Positions 1 through 5,566 of a stretch of 5,566 bases of DNA are shown one piece after another. The notes beneath the pieces are model-generated. The model was not told the origin of the DNA. It made no database searches and worked only from the letters and a program-made list of their open reading frames with translations. A program made the position numbers and the translations under genes. This DNA is from Bacteroidota bacterium. Its GTDB lineage: Bacteria; Bacteroidota; Kryptoniia; Kryptoniales; JAKASW01. Within the stretch, counting starts at the first letter, position 1; each line of letters starts with the position of its first letter. The stretch covers positions 1 through 5,566 of the forward strand of contig JAJYOS010000480.1 in the NCBI GenBank assembly GCA_021796055.1. Direction: 5' to 3'.

Positions 1-1
1 G

Positions 2-973
2 GTCCTCAACTACGGCGCAGCGATAGCCAGGATCGAAGTTCCCGATCGTGACGGAAATATAGCGGATGTGGTCCTCGGGCATGAAAATCCCGCAAACTAT
101 GTCGGCGCGCGATTCTACCTGGGTGCCACTGTCGGACGATTTGCAAACAGGATCGCAGGCGGAAAGTTTATACTCGATGGGAAAGAGTACCAGGTTACCA
201 CGAACAGCAAGGGAAATCTTCTTCACGGCGGTACAGTCGGCTTCGATAAGAAATTCTGGAAGGCCAGAGTTGTTGAAGAAAAGGGAGACCCTGCCGTCGA
301 GTTCATACTCACGAGTCCCGATGGAGACGAAGGATTCCCCGGAACTATGGAAGTGAAGGTGATGTACACCTTGACCAGTAAGAATGAATTGATGATCGAG
401 TACGTCGCGACATCCGACAGACCTACGGTCATCAACCTGACCAACCATGGATATTTCAACCTGACCGGATCGGGAGCGAACTCGATACTGAACCATGTAC
501 TTTATATAAATGCAGACAGCTTCACTCCGACCGACGGCGCATCTCTGCCGACCGGCGAGATAGCAGATGTCTCCGGCACTCCGATGGATTTCAGGAAATT
601 CAACGTGATCGGTGACAGGATCGGGGAAGAATACGAGCAATTGACGCAGTGCAAAGGCTACGACAAGAACTGGGTTCTGAACAACTACACGGGCGATGTC
701 CGTGAAGCCGCGACGCTATACGAACCGGCGAGCGGCAGAGTACTGGAGATCTTCACTGATCAACCCGGCCTCCAGTTCTACTCGGGAAATTACCTCGACG
801 GTTCGCTCAAAGGAAAGGGCGGCGCTTATTACAGGGAGAGATCCGGTCTTTGTCTCGAGTGCCAGCATTTCCCAAATTCACCGAACGTGGAGAAATTCCC
901 GTCCACCGCTCTCATGCCCGGCGACGCTTACAAACAAACCACGATATACCGGTTCTCAATCGACCCCGCCTGA
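2..973 (+). CDS. galM: Aldose 1-epimerase (mutarotase), 5'-truncated by window edge
   Basis: This enzyme interconverts alpha and beta anomers of aldoses such as glucose or galactose, so that freshly released sugars can enter kinase or isomerase pathways. The reading frame is open from base 2, and 323 codons are visible before TGA at 971-973. The first residues (VLNYGA, then VPDRDG and ADVVLG) match the usual start of the mutarotase beta-sandwich, so perhaps 25-60 residues are missing, including any signal peptide. All four hallmark residues are visible (numbering from base 2): His75 in NLLHGG (codon 224-226), His149 in TNHGYFN (446-448), Asp221 in GYDKNW (662-664), and the catalytic-base Glu286 in LECQHFP (857-859). 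The GTG at 68 is internal to the conserved domain and is not the start. The gene looks intact and functional. Whether it acts in cytoplasm or periplasm cannot be told without the N-terminus. Confidence 0.95.
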   Translation, partial: VLNYGAAIARIEVPDRDGNIADVVLGHENPANYVGARFYLGATVGRFANRIAGGKFILDGKEYQVTTNSKGNLLHGGTVGFDKKFWKARVVEEKGDPAVEFILTSPDGDEGFPGTMEVKVMYTLTSKNELMIEYVATSDRPTVINLTNHGYFNLTGSGANSILNHVLYINADSFTPTDGASLPTGEIADVSGTPMDFRKFNVIGDRIGEEYEQLTQCKGYDKNWVLNNYTGDVREAATLYEPASGRVLEIFTDQPGLQFYSGNYLDGSLKGKGGAYYRERSGLCLECQHFPNSPNVEKFPSTALMPGDAYKQTTIYRFSIDPA

Positions 974-1104
974 GTTGAACGATATTCCTTTGACGGCGGA
1001 CGCGACCGGTTCATCCCCGTTTCGTGGAGAGCTTCCGGTATGACGATGTGCTCACGATTTATCGCATTTATCTGAAGAACAATTGTAAAAACAAAAGGCA
1101 CTAT

Positions 1105-1110
1105 GGAGAA
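1105..1110 (+). promoter_or_regulatory. Ribosome binding site of the Cgl0159-like gene
   Basis: A GGAGAA sequence ends 5 bases before the ATG at 1116, a normal spacing. It supports 1116 over the ATG at 1103, which is in another frame and overlaps the site. The rest of the 974-1115 gap shows no convincing promoter or terminator, so this gene could be cotranscribed with the epimerase or have a promoter I do not recognise. Confidence 0.6.
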
Positions 1111-1115
1111 ACAGC

Positions 1116-2153
1116 ATGGGTTATAAGCCCAACCAATTTGATTTCAAAGTTGAAGAATTTTTCCCGCGCAACTTATTCTATCAGATAACGGATGCGAGAG
1201 TGGATCACCGAGAAGCTATTCTCGAGCACGCAGAGAAGAGGAAAAGGCGGAAGAAGCTCACGCGTGACGGCAAACTTATCATACTAGCCGCGGACCATCC
1301 GGGCAGAAGGGTCACGGCGCTGAGGAACGACCCGATAGGGATGGGGGACCGTTACGAATATCTCGGCCGCGTGCTGCGCGTGATCACCGACGACGAGTTT
1401 GACGGCGTGATGGCAACGACTGATATGATCGAAGACATCATCATAGTCGATTACCTTTATAAGAAGAAAACCGGCAGGAGTTTCCTGGACGAGAAAGTCC
1501 TGGTGGGTTGCATGAACAGAGGCGGCCACGCGGGCTCGCTGTACGAGATGGAAGATGTGTTCACTTCCTACACGCCGGAGAGCCTGAAGAGGATGAACCT
1601 TGACGGAGGCAAGATGATGTACCGGCTCGATCCGTCAGATCACGGCTCGCTGGTTACGATACGCGAATGTGCAGATGCGATAACGCAGCTAAGCCGTTTA
1701 GGTTTATACGCCTTCATTGAGCCTGTTACTGTGGAAAGCAGGGAAAAGAATTATGTTTTTAAGACGGACATGGAGACACTCGTGAGGGATGTCGGAGCTG
1801 CTTCGGCGTTAGGCGAAACCTCGCTGAATATCTGGCTGAAGATTTCATATAATGAAAATTTCGAGAGAATAGCGCGGGCAACAACGCTTCCGATACTCCT
1901 GCTTGGTGGGCCGGCAAAGGAATCTCCGGTGGACACCATCAATGCCTTTGCGAGCGCGATGAACGCAGCGCCGAACGTTCGTGGTGCGATGGTTGGCAGG
2001 AACGTCACGTTTGTCCAGGGGGACGACCCACGGGCGATCGCCATGGCCCTGTCGACGATAATTCATGACGGTTACTCCGTCGAACGTGCGACAGAATATA
2101 TAGAAGCCATGAGAGGCGAAGACATGGGCTTCTTTTCAGCTTGGCTACGGTAA
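1116..2153 (+). CDS. Class I aldolase-like (beta/alpha)8 protein, Cgl0159 family (DeoC/LacD superfamily)
   Basis: A complete 345-residue protein that resembles the family named after Corynebacterium glutamicum Cgl0159, often labelled deoxyribose-phosphate aldolase-like and found in actinobacteria near myo-inositol (iol) genes. Motifs in order: a charged N-terminal segment (about 28-53, with a run of Lys/Arg at 41-50); LAADHPGRR (57-65), the first barrel strand; MGDRYEYLGR (76-85); DGVMATTDMIED (96-107); GCMNRGGHAGS (131-141); LDGGKMMYRLD (162-172); EP at 202-203; WLKIS (240-244); TTLPILLLGGP (256-266); VRGAMVGRNV near the C-terminus. Lys242 (codon 1839-1841) sits where class I aldolases of this superfamily carry the Schiff-base lysine, with the following GGP phosphate-site motif also present, so aldol cleavage of a sugar phosphate is the likely chemistry. 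The exact substrate is unknown; deoxyribose 5-phosphate, 2-deoxy-5-keto-gluconate 6-phosphate and fructose 1,6-bisphosphate are all possible. No signal peptide, so cytoplasmic. A terminator-like hairpin follows 9 bases after the TAA. Confidence 0.85.
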   Translation: MGYKPNQFDFKVEEFFPRNLFYQITDARVDHREAILEHAEKRKRRKKLTRDGKLIILAADHPGRRVTALRNDPIGMGDRYEYLGRVLRVITDDEFDGVMATTDMIEDIIIVDYLYKKKTGRSFLDEKVLVGCMNRGGHAGSLYEMEDVFTSYTPESLKRMNLDGGKMMYRLDPSDHGSLVTIRECADAITQLSRLGLYAFIEPVTVESREKNYVFKTDMETLVRDVGAASALGETSLNIWLKISYNENFERIARATTLPILLLGGPAKESPVDTINAFASAMNAAPNVRGAMVGRNVTFVQGDDPRAIAMALSTIIHDGYSVERATEYIEAMRGEDMGFFSAWLR

Positions 2154-2162
2154 GTTAACTAC

Positions 2163-2187
2163 TGGGTCATCATGTCTGACCCATTTT
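2163..2187 (+). terminator. Probable intrinsic terminator of the aldolase-like gene
   Basis: A perfect 7-bp inverted repeat, TGGGTCA (2163-2169) and TGACCCA (2177-2183), encloses a 7-base loop and is followed at once by TTTT (2184-2187). It begins 9 bases after the stop codon at 2151-2153, the usual place for a rho-independent terminator. The T-tract is short, so termination may be partial. An operator palindrome is the alternative reading. Confidence 0.6.
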
Positions 2188-2222
2188 ACCAGCTCATGGA
2201 TTCTCCATTCAAACATCAACTC

Positions 2223-2262
2223 CGGTGAGAAAAGTGCGATAACTCTCGCATTTTTTTCACCG
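2223..2262 (+). terminator. Long hairpin (terminator, attenuator or 5'-UTR element) before the receptor gene
   Basis: The arms 2223-2239 and 2246-2262 pair over 17 bp without a bulge, counting two G-T (G-U in RNA) pairs, around the 6-base loop TAACTC. The inner GC-richer part (GTGCGA with TCGCAT) is followed by seven T (2251-2257) and preceded by four A, so it has the form of an intrinsic terminator that could work in both directions. The outer pairs (CGGTGA with TCACCG) make the whole element longer than most terminators. It ends only 7 bases before the ribosome binding site of the receptor gene, so a receptor transcript started upstream of it would carry it in its leader. Whether it stops transcription, attenuates it or protects the mRNA cannot be told from sequence alone. 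Confidence 0.6.
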
Positions 2263-2269
2263 ATGAGAA

Positions 2270-2276
2270 AGGAAGG
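2270..2276 (+). promoter_or_regulatory. Ribosome binding site of the TonB-dependent receptor
   Basis: AGGAAGG at 2270-2276 is the only purine-rich Shine-Dalgarno match before the receptor. It stands 3 bases from the ATG at 2280 and 9 bases from a second in-frame ATG at 2286. Counting only its AGGA core, the spacing to 2280 is 6 bases. Both starts are therefore possible; the choice changes the protein by two residues (Met-Leu) ahead of the signal peptide. Confidence 0.55.
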
Positions 2277-2279
2277 GAA

Positions 2280-5228
2280 ATGTTAATGAACAGGTTCACT
2301 GCTTTGATTGTTATCCTGCTAGTTGCAATTATGCCGCAATTAGTGCTGGGGCAGTCAGCGGGTGCGATTTCCGGGAAAGTTACTGATGCCCAAACGGGTG
2401 ATCCGCTCCCGGGTGCAAACGTGTTGATAAAGGGAACCAGCCTCGGTGCTTCAACGGGTCTTAACGGCGATTTCTACATAACAAACATCCCGGCCGGTGA
2501 ATATACTGTCCGCGTCACTTATATCGGATATAAGACGCGGCAGGTCAAGGTCCAGGTTCGACCGGGCCTGAAGACCGTCGAAGACATAACGCTTGTACCG
2601 GTCGGGGTTAAAGGAAGGGCGGTCGTGGTCACCGCCCAGGCTACCGGCCAGAATGAGGCTATCAACCAGCAGCTCGCTTCGCATAACATAGTGAACGTCG
2701 TTTCCGCAGCCCGAATACAGCAGTTGCCGGACGCGAACGCGGCAGAATCGATCGGCAGGCTTCCAGGCGTATTCCTCGTGAGAGGATATGGTGAGGGATC
2801 CATGGTTGCAATCCGGGGACTCCAGCCGAAGTACAATCGAATCGAGATCGATGGCGTGTCGATGCCGGCTAATCAAACGGGAAACCGTGCGGTCGATATG
2901 AGTATGATATCATCAGACATGCTCAGCGGAATCGAGCTCTACAAGACTGTGACGCCCGACATGAATGCTGCTGTCCTCGGAGGCACTGTCAACTTCCAGA
3001 TCAGAGAGGCGCAGCCGACGCCGAATGGCGCGCCGAAAATCGAACTCCTGGCACAGGGCGGGTACGACCATCTGCAGAACAGTCTCGGTGACTATAAGTT
3101 CTCCGGGACGATCGAAAAAAGATTCTTCCACAACAGGTTTGGCATACTCGCCCAGGCTCTCGTTCAGAGACTGAATCTCACCGGAGATACTTACGGCGCG
3201 TCATTCAATCTGCAGAAGCCTACCAACTACTCGAATCCCGGACAGATGATTGCGACAAGCCTGAACCTCCAGTATCAGCCGACAACGAAAAAGCTTTATG
3301 ACGGTACGCTTGTGCTCGATTACCATTGGGGAAATGGCAAAGCGGACCTGATGAACTTTCTGAGCAGCGGCGTCCAGCAAACGGAAACTTACAGCCAGAG
3401 TTATGGGATCACCAGCTCGACGATAGGTTACGGAGCCAGGTATTATCCCCAGACGCTGAACGTCATTGCAAACGTTCTGGATTTCAAGCAGAGGCTCCTC
3501 TCTTTCGATGTCAATGTTAAGCTCGCACACCTGTACACCGACAACGTCCAGCCCGGTTACTGGAGCATTGGGTTCTCACAATACCAGGCGGGACTTGGAA
3601 ACATCCCCCTGACAGCTAATCCAACTTCAATTGCACAGGAGGCCGGTCAGCACGTGGATCTCAACAACGCTTTCATGGGCGGTCTCAGTACCGCCAGCAG
3701 TTTCACATACCAACGGAATTTGAGAGGTGGGATCGACATCAAGAGGGACTTCAATATATCTAACTTCATAACCGGCTCGCTGCAGTTCGGCGGCAGCTAC
3801 AAGGTCACCTACAGAGCCTACAACTATTCTGACGGAGGCGGAAGCATATACGGAGGAGGAATTAACGCTGCAAGATCACATGTCATTGCAGCATTTCCCT
3901 GGATGGCCCAAACGCCCTGGAACCTTAACCCGAACGGCACCGACCGATTCCCGATCGGGATGTTCCTTGATCCCAGCCTTACCTTCGGCGATTTCCTCAA
4001 CGGCCAGTACAAAATGTACGGCTCGCCGACGAACATAGGTCTCCTTTCCCAGGTGTTGAACACGGTGATAAGTTACCAGAAGACACAGCCGTGGATTAGC
4101 GGCACCGTATATGCGCCCGATGAATACGGCAACATTGCCAGCAATTATTCGGGCAACGAGTATGAAAATGCCGCCTATGTGATGACGACGCTCAACATCG
4201 GTCCGCAATTGACTCTGATACCCGGCGTAAGGTATCAGGGGCTCGAGACGGCGTACAAAGGGACCGTAATACTTGCGGCTTATCAGAACAATACCTACCC
4301 GTCGCCGTTTCCACATACCGACACGACTGTCTCACTATATCATGGATACTGGCTCCCGGACGTCAACCTTAGTTATAAGCCGCTTTCCTGGCTGAACTTA
4401 AGAGCAGCTTACACCAACACTCTGACTTATCCGGACTTCAGCGCGATCGCTCCGAGGATCGATGTCTTCATCAGCACGGTAGATTGGAACAACTTCCTTT
4501 TGAAGCCGGCGCATTCGGAGAATTTCGATCTTGCGTTGTCGGCTTACGACAACACCATCGGTCTCTTCACTGTCGATCCTTTCTACAAGCGAATCACCGA
4601 TTTGATTTTCCCGACGGGAGCGGTCTCAATAACGAACCCGGCAAATTACGCAGGTCTGCCTAATTACACGCAAGGTTATACCCTTAACGGAACAAATATC
4701 AATAATCCTCGCCCCGTGAATCTTTGGGGAGTTGAAATGGATTGGCAGACTCATTTCTGGTACTTGCCGGGTCCGTTGACCGGGCTCGTGTTCAGTATCA
4801 ACTACACACACATTTTTTCGAAAGTTCAATACCCGTTCATTATTACGAGGGTAACCGGCTATCCTCCCGTCGAATCTTATATCGACACCTTCTACACTGA
4901 CAAATTGATCGATCAGCCGAGCGACATCGTTAATCTGACCATCGGCTACGACTATGAAGGTTTCTCTGCCCGTGTTTCAATGATTAATCAAAGAAGCGTA
5001 TACAGCGGGACAAACTTCTGGCCTCAGCTCCGGAGCTACACGGCGGCGTACGTCAGATGGGATCTTCTAGTCAGCCAGAAGCTTCCCTGGCCTGGTCTCG
5101 AGGCCTACTTCCAGGCAAACAACCTGAACGGAGAACCGGATATATCATTGGTCCAGGGGACAGGATTTCCGACCAGCGAGCAGTCATACGGAATGACGGC
5201 TAATCTCGGATTGCGCTGGACGCTGTAG
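2280..5228 (+). CDS. TonB-dependent outer-membrane receptor with N-terminal carboxypeptidase-regulatory-like domain
   Basis: An energy-coupled outer-membrane transporter: the TonB-ExbBD system drives ligand import through its barrel. Of 982 residues, 1-24 form a signal peptide (Arg5, hydrophobic core 8-18, likely cleavage after VLG at 22-24, leaving Gln25). Residues about 28-107 are a carboxypeptidase-regulatory-like (CarboxypepD_reg) beta-sandwich, with GKVTDAQTGDPLPGANV (32-48), GLNGDFYITNIPAGEY (60-75) and YIGYK (81-85). VVVTA at 115-119 may be the TonB box. The plug follows: NIVNVVSAARIQQLPDANAAE (136-156), GRLPGV (159-164), VAIRGLQPKYNRIEIDG (176-192) and GGTVNF (234-239). This plug pattern resembles the TonB-Xanth-Caul receptor class (TIGR01782), several of which import saccharides. 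The remainder, about 245-982, is rich in alternating aromatic/polar strands of a 22-strand barrel and ends GLRWTL. The start at 2286 is an alternative. No SusD gene lies next to it in the window. A carbohydrate ligand is inferred from the neighbouring epimerase and aldolase-like genes, not shown. A siderophore or other ligand remains possible. Confidence 0.93.
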   Translation: MLMNRFTALIVILLVAIMPQLVLGQSAGAISGKVTDAQTGDPLPGANVLIKGTSLGASTGLNGDFYITNIPAGEYTVRVTYIGYKTRQVKVQVRPGLKTVEDITLVPVGVKGRAVVVTAQATGQNEAINQQLASHNIVNVVSAARIQQLPDANAAESIGRLPGVFLVRGYGEGSMVAIRGLQPKYNRIEIDGVSMPANQTGNRAVDMSMISSDMLSGIELYKTVTPDMNAAVLGGTVNFQIREAQPTPNGAPKIELLAQGGYDHLQNSLGDYKFSGTIEKRFFHNRFGILAQALVQRLNLTGDTYGASFNLQKPTNYSNPGQMIATSLNLQYQPTTKKLYDGTLVLDYHWGNGKADLMNFLSSGVQQTETYSQSYGITSSTIGYGARYYPQTLNVIANVLDFKQRLLSFDVNVKLAHLYTDNVQPGYWSIGFSQYQAGLGNIPLTANPTSIAQEAGQHVDLNNAFMGGLSTASSFTYQRNLRGGIDIKRDFNISNFITGSLQFGGSYKVTYRAYNYSDGGGSIYGGGINAARSHVIAAFPWMAQTPWNLNPNGTDRFPIGMFLDPSLTFGDFLNGQYKMYGSPTNIGLLSQVLNTVISYQKTQPWISGTVYAPDEYGNIASNYSGNEYENAAYVMTTLNIGPQLTLIPGVRYQGLETAYKGTVILAAYQNNTYPSPFPHTDTTVSLYHGYWLPDVNLSYKPLSWLNLRAAYTNTLTYPDFSAIAPRIDVFISTVDWNNFLLKPAHSENFDLALSAYDNTIGLFTVDPFYKRITDLIFPTGAVSITNPANYAGLPNYTQGYTLNGTNINNPRPVNLWGVEMDWQTHFWYLPGPLTGLVFSINYTHIFSKVQYPFIITRVTGYPPVESYIDTFYTDKLIDQPSDIVNLTIGYDYEGFSARVSMINQRSVYSGTNFWPQLRSYTAAYVRWDLLVSQKLPWPGLEAYFQANNLNGEPDISLVQGTGFPTSEQSYGMTANLGLRWTL

Positions 5229-5350
5229 GAAACGCCTCCATATGAAGATGATCTCCATTCCTCGCGGTTCATCACTGTTTTGGATGAGTTCCAGAAAATA
5301 AAAAAAACGAGAGGAGAAATGTCGTAAAGGCAACACTCTTAGGATGCAAT
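5229..5350 (+). other. Spacer with an orphan Shine-Dalgarno and a two-codon ORF
   Basis: This 122-base stretch between receptor and lipoprotein genes has no stable hairpin with a T-run that I can find, so transcription may continue from the receptor into the lipoprotein gene. An A-rich run (5294-5307) leads into GAGAGGAG (5309-5316), a strong Shine-Dalgarno-like sequence, which is followed two bases later by ATG TCG TAA (5319-5327), a Met-Ser ORF. The lipoprotein's own weaker site, AGGA at 5341-5344, lies downstream. No sigma-70 or Bacteroidota-type promoter was recognised. Confidence 0.45.
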
Positions 5351-5566
5351 ATGAAAGAGGCTTCTATTATTTTTTTAATACTTTCTGGAGGATCCATACT
5401 AAGCGGGTGTAATAAGAATGTGAACCCGACGAGCGCGAACAGCCGAAACAGCAAAAACAGCAGTATAATCGGTAACTCGACACTGGATAATACCTACTAC
5501 GCCTGGACTGGTTTTAACAATAATTTTTACCACACCTCAGGCAGCTCGGCATGGTACACAACAACC
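5351..5566 (+). CDS. Small secreted lipoprotein, unknown function, 3'-truncated by window edge
   Basis: The frame is open from ATG at 5351 to the last base, giving 72 residues with no stop. Residues 1-20 form a lipoprotein signal peptide: Lys2, a hydrophobic core IIFLIL (6-11), and a lipobox LSGC (17-20), so Cys20 would be lipidated and the protein anchored in a membrane. Next comes a linker rich in Ser, Asn and Thr (about 21-45), then an aromatic-rich stretch (YYAWTGFNNNFY at 49-60, SSAWYT at 65-70) that probably begins a folded domain. AGGA at 5341-5344 stands 6 bases from the start. There is no Asp at position +2 after Cys20 (it is Asn), so by the Enterobacterial rule it would go to the outer membrane, though that rule may not hold here. 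The visible part does not look like SusD. Its place 122 bases after the receptor suggests a partner role in ligand binding or degradation, but I do not recognise the family. Confidence 0.75.
   Translation, partial: MKEASIIFLILSGGSILSGCNKNVNPTSANSRNSKNSSIIGNSTLDNTYYAWTGFNNNFYHTSGSSAWYTTT

Noticed and set aside
68..973. GTG at 68 as the start of the epimerase
   Set aside because: The frame is open to base 2 and the residues encoded there match the conserved start of the mutarotase domain, so the gene is cut by the window edge and does not begin at 68.
990..1020. TTGACG at 990-995 as a -35 box for the aldolase-like gene
   Set aside because: No acceptable -10 element lies 16-18 bases further on, and the group suggested by the window often uses a different promoter consensus.
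974..1115. ACCGG ... CCGGT inverted repeat (about 1004-1040) as a terminator after the epimerase
   Set aside because: The arms are only five bases, the loop is about 25 bases, and no T-run follows.
2451..2876. Minus-strand ORF of 141 codons
   Set aside because: It is wholly inside the conserved plug and N-terminal domain of the receptor gene, which is clearly coding on the + strand, and its translation shows no recognisable domain.
3876..4316. Minus-strand ORF of 146 codons
   Set aside because: It is antisense to the receptor barrel region and its Arg/Val-rich composition is typical of a shadow frame.
5344..5412. ATG at 5344 starting a 22-codon ORF that overlaps the lipoprotein start
   Set aside because: It overlaps the AGGA ribosome binding site, ends quickly, and encodes nothing recognisable, whereas the frame from 5351 gives a clear lipoprotein signal with lipobox.
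5272..5454. Minus-strand ORF of 60 codons with hydrophobic stretches
   Set aside because: It lies antisense to the spacer and to the signal-peptide part of the lipoprotein gene. Its hydrophobicity comes from the A-rich and T-rich runs there, and no homology is recognisable.

Overview
The window reads as a piece of a Gram-negative, heterotrophic genome, most likely from the Bacteroidota/Chlorobiota (FCB) side of the tree. The main evidence is a 982-residue TonB-dependent outer-membrane receptor carrying the N-terminal carboxypeptidase-regulatory-like domain typical of that group, followed by a lipoprotein gene. Base composition looks close to 50% GC. The phylum is an inference from domain architecture; no rRNA or tRNA is present to confirm it.

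Layout, all on the + strand: (1) positions 2-973, the 3' part of an aldose 1-epimerase gene (galM type) whose start lies before the window; (2) a 142-base gap with no clear signal beyond the next gene's ribosome binding site; (3) 1116-2153, a complete gene for a class I aldolase-like (beta/alpha)8 protein of the Cgl0159 type (DeoC/LacD superfamily); (4) a 126-base spacer holding a terminator-like hairpin at 2163-2187, a small inverted repeat at 2196-2208, and a long hairpin at 2223-2262 just before the next ribosome binding site; (5) 2280-5228, the complete TonB-dependent receptor; (6) a 122-base spacer with an orphan Shine-Dalgarno-like sequence and a two-codon ORF; (7) from 5351 to the window edge, the start of a small secreted lipoprotein with a serine/asparagine-rich linker.

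The gene set fits a carbohydrate-use locus. The receptor would bring an oligosaccharide or similar ligand across the outer membrane, the lipoprotein may be a surface or periplasmic partner, the epimerase would interconvert anomers of the released aldose, and the aldolase-like enzyme would cleave a (possibly deoxy or keto) sugar phosphate. The substrate cannot be read from the sequence. I see no mobile element, CRISPR array, phage gene or obvious defence system. The parts most worth a second look are the hairpin-rich spacer before the receptor and the receptor/lipoprotein pair, whose lipoprotein does not look like SusD in the part visible.
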